Shown: positions 22,525 through 33,498 of the stretch, one piece after another
How the letters are laid out: each line of letters opens with the position of its first letter
How positions within the stretch are numbered: position 1 is the stretch's first letter
Assembly: GCF_016802725.1 (NCBI RefSeq)
Contig: NC_052667.1
Location: forward strand, 20,663,846 to 20,727,845
From: Solenopsis invicta
Lineage: Eukaryota; Arthropoda; Insecta; Hymenoptera; Formicidae
DNA length: 64,000 bases
Direction of reading: 5' to 3'
Program-made: the position numbers and the translations under genes
Notes under the pieces: generated by a model
What the model was told of the DNA's origin: nothing
Seen by the model: the letters and a program-made list of their open reading frames with translations, nothing else
The model's database searches: none

Positions 22525-23334
22525 TATGCTGTAACTGATGTATAATACATGTACTATCGGTTTCCATGTGCTTAGAAATATATTTTAGTATGTTGTGAAA
22601 TTAATTTACTCTTTTGTATCGTAACAGATTTCAAAGTGTTTTTACAATAAAATAATATGTTCCGTGCAAGAACACATAAATTGCAAGATGTTTATAAAAT
22701 CAAATACTTGTAAATAAATTTGTTTTTACCTTCCTGTCTTTCTTAAGTTTAAGATATCACTTTTTAGATAAGAGCAAATTTTGCTTTTGCAAATGTGAGT
22801 CTTTACCACTCTTGTCGTGACTATAGTTTTCTGATGGTCTGTGTGTAAAATTTTATAAATAACCAAATTTATAATAATAAGACAATAAGTCGAGTACCTT
22901 TCTTTCGTTGAATACACTTTTTATTAAAATTTTAACTCACATAGGCTAAAGCGTAAAGCGTTACAAAAATGTAAAGTTTAAATAAAGCTGTTAATGCTAT
23001 AATTAAGAAAGCTAAATAAATTCAGAAATTTTTAATGTGCATAAAAGTTTGTTTAATACTAGAATTACTAAAAAAACTCATTTATATTTGGTATATACTA
23101 TTTAAAATATATACTTATAGAAATATTATAATCTTTATGGCTTGATCTCTTCATTAGAGATTCTTAATAAAAACCATCATAAAACTAATCTCTCTATCTA
23201 GAAACAACTCACTTTTACAGTCATATTTATTATTATGTGCTTCCATGGAGAATTAATGAAACAATAAATTATAAAAGATTTATATTTTTTTTCTTTGTTA
23301 AAACATAATTTCTTAGAAATATATAATGCATATT

Positions 23335-23436
23335 CTTATCCCAGATAAGATCTTTGAATTAATTCTCTGTAAAAGCAAACAAATTGTTTGGTTTGCTTTT
23401 GCTTAGAATTAATTCAAAAACTTTTCTGGGATTAAG
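23335..23436. mobile_element. Small hairpin MITE, ~100 bp
   Basis: cttatcccagataagatctt at the left and a mismatched reverse complement ending tctgggattaag at the right, with gcaaac/gtttgc next to a short loop. Arms are about 46 bases. No coding. Confidence 0.65.
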
Positions 23437-23765
23437 ATGTGCAAGAAGCAAATTAGATTAAGTGAGATTGGTAAAATAGCATCATTGCAGCAATATAACA
23501 ACACTAAAGCTTTACATAAGCTACATTGCATCAATGTAACAAAGTGTCGAACTAGGTTATTGATATATAATTGCAATTTTGCAATTACATAACAGCAATG
23601 TTTTCCCTCAGTTATATGTTACGTTGATATAATGTAACTATGATGTTCTATGAGTGGGAAATTATAACTAACATGGACGTTACATGTAACGAACACGTTA
23701 TATTGCGTGTTACCTTTAAGTTTATTGCATCAACATTGCTATTATATAGCTGTGTTTGCTGGGTT

Positions 23766-24103
23766 TTTTCATGATATTTTATGAAGATTAAAAGGAACTC
23801 ATTGCTCTTTTAGCTGAGCGCAATGTAAACCTCTTAGGACTTCTTGGGTGCAATCTGAGAATACTAGCAATGTAAGTTATTATAAATTAAACAACAATAT
23901 ACAAAAATATAATTAATTTATAAAATTGTTAACTTACCTTATTTTAGTATTGATAAAATACAAATATATAATGTTGAAATTCAAAAGAAACGGAATCTAG
24001 TGTATAAGTGTCCAATTCTGGAATATAATAAAACGAATATATAATAGACCAATATTATATGTATAATAGACGGATATAATAAACAAATATACGGGTGATT
24101 ATT
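23766..24103. other. AT-rich spacer
   Basis: Short stretch with gaatataataaaacgaatat and related A/T repeats. Nothing recognised. Confidence 0.5.
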
Positions 24104-25261
24104 AGGGGAAAGTAGGGTTATTGTACGTACGCATTGGGTAGCGTAATTGTACGCTTTGTGGTTTGGTATTTTCCCGATGAATACAGATTATATCACGACA
24201 ATATTTGTAGGCTGAAGGTATTTTTTTAATATATAACCACACGTTATATCATTTAGAAATGTAGTTAATTGAAAAAAGAAGAAAAAGTAAAATCATGATT
24301 TTTGTTGCGATTTCGGCGTTAAGAAAATAAGGCAATAAGTCCGTATTTTTATTTTATTTGTTTAATCTTGTTTTACCTAACAAAAGTACGTTTTTTCCTG
24401 CGTTCTTTGAGCTATTGTTTATTAAATTTACTTAAATAGTCATCAAGTAATTGTTTTTTTATGAAATCAAGTCCGCCGTGGACAATTTTACGCATCCATC
24501 TTGAAAGGCGTGAGACCACGTGAGACCAACTATAGTGTCACTAGTACAGTGTAGTACATTGTAGTGTAGTGTAGCGCAGCTAAGAGAATGGACTATAACC
24601 TCCGCGTACAGTGCGCATCAATAATCCGCTGGGTCATATTCGGTAGCTTGACTTACCGACACTGAGTCGATAACGATGAACGCCAGTGCGCGCGCGTTTA
24701 TTCGAAAGAGACATGAATAATAAATATTTGGCAAGGAGAATATACGTTACTGATTCTCTTAGTTATTCTCTTCTTTCTTCTTAGTCTAATTTAGGTTAAA
24801 TATTTTTATTTTTTATGTTAAATTGTCTACATGTTAAGCTGCGTAATAAAATAAATAGTAAAATTAAAATTTAACACACGACTTTAATACTTTGTTTTAA
24901 ATTTTAAATATTAATATATTTAGTTTAATGTAATTATGTTTTTTTCTATTGCGTATAAACAATAATGTATTCATATAATTACATACGCAAAATTGTTAAC
25001 GGCGAAATGCCCGTAAAATAATCTCTGTCACGTTATGTTTACACCGCTTCTAGATCTATCCGTATAAATTTGATTCAGTATTATGTTATTTTTGCACAGA
25101 CAGAGATATACATAACAACAAAGATAAACGTGTATGAAGAGGTGGAAAAGGTAAAAGAATAAGTTATTTAAAATAAAAAATATATTGGTTCTTTAATATA
25201 TTTTTTTTTTTTAATTAAATTTTGCATTCTTGATGAATGTTCCACCGTTAAATAATTTGGT

Positions 25262-25277
25262 GGTTCTGAAAAGGACC
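25262..25277 (-). promoter_or_regulatory. Histone mRNA 3' stem-loop-like sequence
   Basis: On the minus strand GGTCCTTTTCAGAACC with 3' ACCA matches the metazoan histone mRNA stem-loop consensus (6-bp stem, UUUC loop, ACCA flank) except for one C-A mismatch. No histone coding sequence precedes it. The upstream frame ends about 30 bases before. It could be chance or a captured histone gene end. Confidence 0.3.
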
Positions 25278-25635
25278 GTTTGAAATAATACTGGCACCAG
25301 CTAATAATCGGTCCAGTATCCTTCCCGTGCAACCACTTGCTGCAATCGCCTTTCTACCGAATCGTTTAAATGTGCAAAATATTGAGGCTTATGCCTCAAA
25401 TTTTCCGAGTTCTTGGCATGTGCAACCAGTTGTTCTTTAGTTCTCTCATGTTTCATGGATAACTAAGAGAATCAGTAACATATATTCTTCGTGCCAAATA
25501 TTTATTATTTATGTCCCTTCCAAATAAACGCACGTGCGCGAGCGTACATTGTTATCGACTCAGTGTCGGTAAGTCAAGCTACCTAATATGACCCAGCAAA
25601 TTATTGACGCGCACTGTACATTTATCCAACCGCGC

Positions 25636-25827
25636 GTACAGTGCGTTGCATTGATGCCTGGGGTACCGATTTTAGGGACCACGTTTCTTTCTTGATTATT
25701 TTTATGTTTATGACTGAATGCTGCGGTGATCTTTGACAGCAGCATTTGGTCATGAACGCAAAAATAACTAAGAAAGAAACGTGGTCCTTAAAATCGGTAC
25801 CCCAGGCATCAATGCAACGCACTGTAC
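25636..25827. repeat. Near-perfect 89-bp-arm hairpin
   Basis: Left arm 25636-25724 and right arm 25739-25827, with only a few differences and a 14-base loop. The arm contains gcattgatgcctggggtacc and its complement. The high arm identity means it is young or maintained by repair between arms. Confidence 0.85.
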
Positions 25828-26040
25828 AATTACCCAAGGCGAGAAATTTTTTCGTTTATTTACTTGCCTCTTTTTGCTGAATATAGCATTACCAAATGAA
25901 AAATTGTTTAATATGACAATACATAATAATAAAAAAATGTTTAAAGTTTCTATTTCTGTACTCGTATTGATTTCAACTTCAAAAATCACTTTACTGCGAT
26001 AAATTTCCCTTAGGTGCGTGCAATTTACCTACTTTCCCCT

Positions 26041-27288
26041 AATGACTGTTACAGCGTTTTACCCTGAGAGCATTCATACCGACAGAACTTGTGATATACC
26101 TACTAAGCGCTCGTTAGATGACTGCTGCTTTGGCCAGCACGCGCGCGCGCGCGTTCCGAACAGTGCCAAGTGATACGTATAGGTCCCTGCTGAAAAATTT
26201 TTCTCACATTACTTTTATATAATTTTTCAGAACATCTGTATAATTTTATAGTTTTTTCAGATTTTTTTTATAAGAATTAGATTACTTTTTATAAATACTT
26301 TGAATGTCTACATCTTTTCTCAAAATTTTTAAATGTGTTAACTGTGAAGTATCCTACGATTTTTATTATTTTTTCTTCTATAATTTCAGGTAAAAAGTTA
26401 TAAAACATAAAATAGTTACAGTCGCTTAGGTACGTATCTAGCATGGGAAACAGATGTAGAAAGATATTAACTTTAAGATATTAACTTTAAGTACAATTAT
26501 CTTTTGAATATCGCTGGTCACTCCTCCTACAAATTATACATACCTATAGAGAATATCATTATTTTTTAACATAGCAAAAGTTTCCAACAAACTTCAAAAA
26601 AGTCGTTTTGCAATAAAACTACTTTTTATTTGACGATCCATATTAAGATTGTTTGATTATTTAGAACAAGCTAACGTTTAAAATTTTACATTCTAATTTT
26701 ATATACACATATAATACTCTTCAAAATTACCTTTTAAATTAACTTAAATTACTCTTAACGCAAATTTTAAATGATTTTGAGTTCATACTTATTTTTATTT
26801 TATTTAATAGTAAGACAACATTTTTAACACTATTAAAATAAATATTTTTTTAATGTAAAAAGAAAGATGGTCTATCCTATTAATTTCAATACTTTTAACT
26901 ACTTTCGCGTTGCAAAAAATATTTTTTTAAATGTTAAAGAAATGTTACTTTGTTCAGTGAATATTTGTGTTCAAAATTCAAAATAGCACTAAACTACAAA
27001 ACAATGCTGCGGAGATCTTTTTCAAAAAAATAATTGAGTAAACAAAATTAAATCATTCATAAACGTAGTTTTAAAATTGTGTGTGTGTTTAACGTATTTC
27101 TTACCTAAAATACAAGTAAAATCCAATCCTGAGAGATTAACACAATAGAAACAGTAAAAGAACACTACGACAGACTTGTACACCTCCGTGGCTGCATTTC
27201 TTTTGAGTACAGGCAAAATTGTTGAATTCAGTCGATGCTCGGCAGGTTGGAGGGCAGACGCAAGTTTGATCGGTGATTGGCTGCTGTA
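26041..27288. other. AT-rich stretch, nothing recognised
   Basis: Includes a (GC)n run at 26139-26153 and otherwise low-complexity A/T sequence. No exon or repeat ends. Confidence 0.5.
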
Positions 27289-27448
27289 TTACCTTCCCAC
27301 ACAAGTGACTTCTAACTCGTGGTAGAAGGGATGATATATTATACTTCCAACTATACGGTGCGATTCGATTTCTCGGAAGGCATCCAGAATGAAGCAGACC
27401 TCTTCGATGGTCAACGCATAGCAACGAAAAGAGATTTTCATGAAACAA
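27137..27448 (-). CDS. Possible exon, Cys-rich or with splice donor; family unknown
   Basis: Two overlapping minus-strand readings stand out in this less AT-rich patch. One (ATG 27448 to stop 27137, 103 codons) contains a Cys-rich segment QTCVCPPTCRASTEF then FACTQKKCSHGGVQVC. C-x-C-x2-x-C spacing of this sort occurs in extracellular parts of DEG/ENaC (pickpocket) channels and small inhibitors, but I would not assign either. The other (ATG 27441 to 27292, 50 codons, ending HPFYHELEVTCVGR) meets a GTAATA donor-like site at 27292. Both cannot be real. A MITE end begins within about 12 bases upstream, so any gene here may be cut off from its 5' part. Confidence 0.25.
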   Translation of the reverse strand: MFHENLFSLLCVDHRRGLLHSGCLPRNRIAPYSWKYNISSLLPRVRSHLCGKVIQQPITDQTCVCPPTCRASTEFNNFACTQKKCSHGGVQVCRSVLLLFLLC

Positions 27449-27459
27449 AGTTATCGTAG

Positions 27460-29044
27460 GAGAGAACGGGGATAAAAGTTCCGATTTTAAGAAAATATAA
27501 AAAATGACTAATAAAATAATTTGTTGTTCCTTTGACTATTGACTGATTTATTATCAAATTTATTGTATTTTAGGATTATAAGGTTAATTGTAGTATATCA
27601 TCATTGATTTTTGTACAAAGTTATTTATAAGTGTCAGAGTCAGAGAGAAACGTTTTACCCCTTTATGGGGTTAGTTGTTACTGCACTGGGATAATTTGTT
27701 ATCAAAAGATATAAAGTCATTTAAAGAAAAAAAACATTTTTTAATAAATCAAAACACGTGAATTATATTTATAATTAATATTTAATGAGGTAACGAGACA
27801 TTCAGGTACATTAAAGCTAAACAACTGATATTTATATTTAATTATAATTATGTTAACAATCATAGAGTTTATAATAATTATAAACCACATTTAAAACTAT
27901 ATTTTATCTCATTTTTTTGTGACAAACATTTGTATTTATGAGATCAGTACTTTGAAATGATTTTTACAATCCTTCTAAATAATAATTTTAAAAGTCTAAT
28001 CTAAATAATAATAAAATTAAAAAATGATCAGTTTTTTAGGAAAACAATATTAAGATAATCTTTGTGATCTTTTTACGTGCCTAATTTAAATAATAATAAA
28101 ATAAAAAAGTAATCAACCTTTTAGAAGAACAATAAGAAGTTAAATATTAAAAACTTAAAAAAGAAAGCAGAAATAAGAACATTTTATTAAAATAAAAAAT
28201 TTTTTAATTATGAAAACATGGCGCTACTGGATAAGAAAAGCAAAGAAAAGAATTGACAGAACGAATGCAATAAATGTAACTTGTAAAATATGCGTTATAA
28301 AAACAATTAGAAGTAAGTTACAGATTAAGTTTCTTTAACATTTAAGTAACATTGTAAGTTATTATAATTTTCTAAGTTACTATTATACTTTACAACATTT
28401 GATTATTAGATAGATATTTAAATATCTAACAGCGTCAAATTTTTATAGTTAAAAATTTTTTATTTTAATAAAATTTTCTCATTTCTGCTTCCACTTTAAT
28501 CCTTTGAAATTAAATGTTGTATATTCCATTAAAACTTTTTCTGTCTTTTGTTATATGTCTGCATCCTATAACAAAATAAGAATCGATATAGACAACTGCA
28601 CATATGCGACAGAGCAAATTTTTCCAGAGTAACAACGTACCCCAAATTACGGTAACAACTAGCCCCATTTGACACATGTAACATCTTGATACAATTTTTT
28701 GCCTACAAATTAAAATGAACAAATAAACACTAATGTATCATATTTCTGAATGTATATCCATTTACATAAACACAATAAATAATAGGAACTACCTTAAATA
28801 AGCGAAATAGACCAAAAAATTACGATGGACAAATATTTACTTACTTTATTTGCGAGCATGTTTTTACACAGACCGCAGCGTAAATTAAGTTAAACGTTAC
28901 TTGCGATATTAAAATAGTTGCCGCACTTGTGTGATCGGTTGTTGTTTTGTGACGTACTTAGAACATATCGCTATCCTTTTTTATTTTGAAATTATAACTA
29001 CCGTAACAACGTACCCCAGAAACATCTTACCCCGGCCTCCCCAA
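27460..29044. mobile_element. MITE-like element with GGGG-rich ends and inner hairpin
   Basis: Left end ggagagaacggggataaaag and the reverse complement of the right end (ggggaggccggggtaagatg) are similar. An inner inverted pair lies at 28164-28210 and 28444-28490 (aagcagaaat...attttattaaaataaaaa). The arrangement resembles the elements at 24104 and 44678, whose ends also have AGGG(G)(T)AAAGT. No coding recognised. Confidence 0.5.
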
Positions 29045-30314
29045 CTAATACAAAATATTGTTCGATTGAATCGAAGTAATACTAATTGTAAAAGACAACG
29101 TTTTTATTGATATTTTATTATTTATTTGAACTAACTTATACTCATGTCGTTCCTATCATGCTATGATAATGTTAAAAACTATTTAGGGTTCAGATGTAAA
29201 TGCGGGAATTTCTATTGGACACGTACGTTGTGTATCTAAGAGAGGGTTTAATATACTTTTAGCTTTACCGTTCTCTAAAAGAATATATTTGAAAACTTAT
29301 CTAACCAAATAGGTGATGAGTGTCACTTCTCAAACTCATAATAATGAACAATTTACCGTTTTAATAATGAACAATTCATTGCGTCATATATTGAGAAAGC
29401 TTAAAAATTTGTAATAACGCAACAATTTGATATAAAACAGTTTTTTATATTGAATCTCTTTAAATAAATAATATTTTGAACTTCAAGATAAGTTCACTTT
29501 TTTAGTGAATCAATTTTTTAAACTGGATTAATTGAATTTATTGTTTGAAACTTGTACTGAATCACTTTGTGCTTATTAATTACACACCATGTAAAATTTA
29601 AAAAATATTAAAAAATTAAAAATAAAATTTTAAACAAGAACAAGTTATATTGGAGTGACGAAATTAAAACAGAATATTAGAATGCGTATATTAGTCACAG
29701 CGGTCCTTAATACTTATAATTTTTAATTTTTACAATCTCCAGCTTAAACTGCTGCACCGCATATTTATTAGATTTGAAACACGGTCATGAAGCCGGTGCT
29801 TTTAGGAGCATATACATATATAATACCTCTCTTCCTAAAAAAATAACTGTAAAGCATTTTATTGCAAAAAATAACATCTCAACCAAAGTTCGAACTTGGA
29901 TCTCCTGTGCAGGCGGTTCTGCCATTAAAAATAAAATTTTAATTGTAAAATATCTGAGGATAAAATCAATGACTTTAAAAATATAATTTTGTATATAGGT
30001 AATATAATTATTTAAAATATTGAGAAAGAGAAAAAGAGTAATAATACTTCTAGTTGTATAAATATGTAATAAAGTCGTATTATATATCTTATTTTATAAA
30101 TATTACGTTTATGAATAATTATCTGCTTTATTTTTTATAAACAAAAATAGAAGAACGAGATTCAAGTCAGTTTTGACAACTAGACTCTCACCTTCAACAA
30201 CTCGCGTAATAAAACAACTTAACATAAAATAGAATAATGAGAAATTTTGATTAGTTTTCTTGACTTTGCATTCAGTTTATTGATATAATCAGGTTTTAAA
30301 CAAATTTTACTTAC
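29045..30314. other. AT-rich stretch, nothing recognised
   Basis: A 70-codon frame at 29774-29986 has no family resemblance. If the NRF-6-like exon upstream is real this lies in its first coding intron. Confidence 0.4.
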
Positions 30315-30534
30315 TTTTCAAGCCCCACAATATTCGTTGATCGACAGCGTCTCGAAAATTATGTAATTGTATTCCACATGTTGTCGAATTGAGAAGATTG
30401 GCTCTCGAGGCGACGGCATAAGCAGGTAATAAATGAAGTCCGTTATCCTCGTTAGATCCGTGAAATTGTGTAGATACACAGAATACAACGGAATGGCAGA
30501 GATACAAAGCAAACATAAGCCGCTGATACGACAT
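30315..30534 (-). CDS. NRF-6-like acyltransferase, first coding exon with signal peptide
   Basis: A splice acceptor (gttatttttag) at 30552-30553 opens an exon whose ATG is at 30534. Residues 1-20 are a signal peptide (LMFALYLCHSVVFCVS core). The mature part reads GLHLLPAYAVASRANLLNST, then TCGIQLHNFRDAVDQRILWG and LK, ending at 30315 with a strong GTAAGT donor. This is the start of the secreted/extracellular N-terminal domain of insect NRF-6-like proteins: LLNST, a Cys, a helix ending W.LK. These are multi-pass membrane acyltransferases implicated in lipid handling. The exon ends in phase 1 and would join the TA-starting exon at 3320 to give LK-I-LDSSG. No stop or shift in this exon. The acceptor before it implies a 5' untranslated exon further right. 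Confidence 0.7.
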
Positions 30535-30710
30535 AATGGATGTTTTAGCACCTAAAAATAACAGTAACGTTTACTTCACATGATGACCAGTCGAAAGTTA
30601 TATTTACGGCAAATTTATTTAGGTATTTATAAAATAAAACAAGTAGCTTTTCTATTAATACGTTCAGTATATTTATACTTTATTATGCAAATCCTTATCT
30701 TATTTTTATC

Positions 30711-30797
30711 AGGTTGTTTGGAAAGTTCGCTTCAAATTTTCTATATGAGTTCAGAACGCGATACATAGAAAATTTGAAACAACTTTCCGAACAACCT
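30711..30797. mobile_element. 87-bp mariner-type mini-MITE
   Basis: aggttgtttggaaagttcgc at the left and its imperfect complement ending aactttccgaacaacct at the right form ~36-base arms round a 16-base centre. The AGGTTGTYCGGAAAGT end is typical of mariner termini. A TA follows the right arm at 30798-30800. Confidence 0.8.
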
Positions 30798-31730
30798 ATA
30801 GTAATAAAATTGAATTAAATTAAGACATTAAGAAAATATATAATAGAGAAGAGTGGGGTAAATTGGACCTGTTTTTGCTCTCTATAGGGCGCAAATAAAG
30901 TCCGATCGTAAACTGAAGGTGCTGTCATTCTAAAATAAAAGCAGCAACTCATTTGATGAACGACAAGTGTGGATTTATTGGAGTTATTATCCTAGCGTCA
31001 GATCTGTCTGATCAAATTATTAATGCAATGTATAATTTGAATATAAATTGATATTTGAAAGAAGTATCAAATGATTGAAGGAAGGTATATAAATGATTCT
31101 AATGCTTATTGTACGTTTTATTTAACAAGATGAGTTTTAAAAGCCTCAGCGCTGCGTGTTTTTTTTCTGGCTACAGACATTTGTAATCGGATTAATTAAT
31201 AAGTAAGATAAATACATAATAAATAAATTTAAGTTTGTATATTTTTATTTAATCATTTGATACTTGTTTCAAATGTCTTTATTCAAAATATATATTACAT
31301 TAATAACTAATACACAATTATTAAACTACATGAAATTGCATGAGCATTCTAGTATTTATTAAATTACCTTGAATTAAAAATTAAATATATTTTTTTCTTT
31401 TGCAATTTTCTTTTGTTCTCGTTATTATACAACTCTGTATTTTACTTATTTATTAATGTATTATATTGTTTTTTTTTATTAGATTGTTTCTAGATTTGAA
31501 ATTCTGATAGCAACGTTGAAATAATTGCAAATAACATGCCAGCAACAAACAAACACGTTGCTGTGGGTAACACCCGATTGTCCTTGTCACTTATTGGCTA
31601 TAATATGTATATAAAAACTTAATCAAATAAGATTGTAATTACCTTGAAGGTTTTAATCACAAGATACAACTGCACTGGAAGTTGAAAAGATACTAATGCT
31701 GAACGGGTCTGCCAGTTGCTTTTGATACTT
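30798..31730. other. AT-rich stretch
   Basis: At 30852 the sequence gtggggtaaattggacc looks like one end of a GGGGTAA-type element without a partner. Otherwise nothing. Confidence 0.4.
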
Positions 31731-31782
31731 GACACACACACACACACGCACGCACGCACGCACGCACGCACACGTACGCATG
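31731..31782. repeat. (CA)n/(CACG)n microsatellite
   Basis: Runs of CA followed by five or more CACG units. Confidence 0.95.
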
Positions 31783-31804
31783 GGTCGCGAGCATTAAGTA
31801 AAAC

Positions 31805-32046
31805 CATCGACATACAGAATGGACTGCTGATGACCGTGGTGGAGGTAGAAAGACACATAGAGTGAGAGGCAGACAATACGAAGAACGTTCGTTCTCTGTC
31901 TACTAAGTTTGATTGGTTGTTGTGGCCCCAGCAACCAATCAGACTTAGTAGACAGAGAACGAACGTTCTTCGTATTGTCTGCCTCTCACTCTATGTGTCT
32001 TTCTACCCCCACCACGGTCATCAGCAGTCCATTCTGTATGTCGATG
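31805..32046. mobile_element. 242-bp hairpin MITE with perfect 8-bp target duplication
   Basis: Arms of about 117 bases (catcgacatacagaatggac... and its complement) are almost identical and separated by only a few bases (around gtggccccag). AGTAAAAC at 31797-31804 is repeated at 32047-32054, an exact 8-bp duplication as made by hAT-type transposases. A diverged relative sits at 41478-41626, sharing agaacgttcgttctctgtct and acagtccattct. Confidence 0.9.
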
Positions 32047-32054
32047 AGTAAAAC

Positions 32055-33494
32055 ACATGTATAAACAGACGTATTGTATGTAAAAATGAGTATAGCACAT
32101 ATAATATGGAATAATGGCTTTCATGAAGCTTTTATTGAAGGTTATTAAGGTTATAATGTAAATTTTATGCAGTGTGCCAAAATGTTACTTACATCTAAGG
32201 CAAGATCTATGTAAGCTTAGCGTAAGAAATAAAATTTTGTAAAGCTACATATTTTTGGTATAAGGAATCGAAGTATAAAGGATCAACGAATAAATTTGTT
32301 TTATTTTTTACTCAAACTCCAGCCTTCAATATAAAGTTTAATTACTTCATATATCATGGTTGGAAAAGTTACTTTGTAAAAATAACTAGTTACAGTTACA
32401 AGTTACTAACGTTAAAAAAATAACTCCCCTACCGTAAAAGTCGTATGTGATAAAATCATATACGATCGTATATGATATTGTTACATGTGTTTTTGGGATG
32501 CGATCGTATGTGCATAATATACGATTCATATATCTATCGCATACGAAAAAAAGCGCAAAGTTTCTTTGAAATATCTACATAAATATGTATTATATTACAC
32601 CACATAATCCCAATAAGCAACATAATATTTTTATAATATTTGAAAAAACAATTTTTGCAAAAAAATCCATTCTTAAGAATTTTTTTCGGAAATTCCCGAG
32701 CGGTTTCCCATCCAAGTCGCAATCCCGGTGAACATTGCTTGACTTCCAAGATCGCTGATTCCTCATGATGACCTGTGACACTTTATGCTGATATGCGTAT
32801 ATAACTGATAAATCAAGGCAATATACGTTGTCGAAAAAATGAAATGTGTATAATTAAAGCATAATATTTATATTTAACATACAATATATAAAATTATTAT
32901 TAATTGTATTAGTTAATAAAATAGTTCTTTTACTATTTTCACAAATGTGAAATAGCATCTAAAATAACTTTTGTTATTTGTTTAAATAAGAATGCAACTA
33001 AAAAATATATACAAAATACTCAAATTAAATAAACGGCGTGCCAAATTGATTTTTAGTCATAACGCAGTTCTAAATTGAACAAGATTTGAGTAAAGTATAT
33101 AAAAATCACACAAACAATACAAGCACGAAGATTTAGCTGTAACCGTTGAAGGCATTCTTGTTTAATTTGTATTGATCGTTATAGTTATCGACTAGATATT
33201 GTTATAATTATTCAAAAAGTAACGAAAAGTTACTTTTCAGTTACTATTCTGTTTTTTCTTGTAATACTTTAAAGTATTGATAATTTAAATACTAGACTTT
33301 TACTAGACTTTTTCTAACATTACTCAATTATTTTATTTATATTAGAACATAGTATCAAATTTAGAGACGCTATTGCTTGAAATTCAGTGAGGAACAAAGA
33401 TAAAAATTACTTCTGTGTTGATTTGTATTATTTGCTGGAAAGCATTTCACGTATTATATCATTAATTGTGTAAGATGTATGTGATATATCTTTA
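32055..33494. other. AT-rich stretch with hAT-like end and ATCGTAT palindromes
   Basis: At 32357-32445 ggttggaaaagttactttgt and repeated gttac units resemble a hAT end; more such units lie at 33210-33250. Bases 32455-32476 form a perfect 22-base palindrome centred on cgatcg, with further gcgatcgtatgtg-like motifs to 32545. No genes. Confidence 0.45.
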
Positions 33495-33498
33495 TTAA

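Larger units (their letters stand above)
20327..23765. mobile_element. Outer inverted-repeat element (CCAGCAAACACAG ends), host of nested insertions
   Basis: The left end ccagcaaacacagaatatat at about 20329 and the reverse complement of the right end (ccagcaaacacagctatata, ending about 23763) match. Similarity continues inward (gcaa..ttg.....ggtaaca). Two further inverted-repeat layers lie inside, so this looks like an old non-autonomous transposon that has served as a landing site. No transposase of its own is visible. Confidence 0.5.
24104..26040. mobile_element. MITE-like element with AGGGGAAAGTAGG ends
   Basis: aggggaaagtagggttattg at 24104 is mirrored by tacctactttcccct ending 26040, with att/aat beyond each end. 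Inside are a second inverted pair at about 24595-24790 and 25455-25640 (taccgacactgagtcgataa versus ttatcgactcagtgtcggta) and a hairpin at 25636-25827. No transposase is recognised. The minus strand at about 25300-25445 has an open stretch (RHKPQYFAHLNDSVERRLQQ, VVAREGYWTDY then stop) that may be the end of an unknown element protein. Confidence 0.65.

Noticed and set aside
29880..29925. tRNA-like B-box (aaagttcgaacttggatc)
   Set aside because: No A box, no cloverleaf arms could be folded around it.
30318..30551. 77-codon minus-strand frame overlapping the NRF-6-like exon
   Set aside because: Shifted-frame shadow; the 30534 start gives the signal peptide and family match.
31619..31876. 85-codon minus-strand frame with Arg/Ala/Cys/Val repeats
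   Set aside because: Crosses the CACG microsatellite and a MITE arm.
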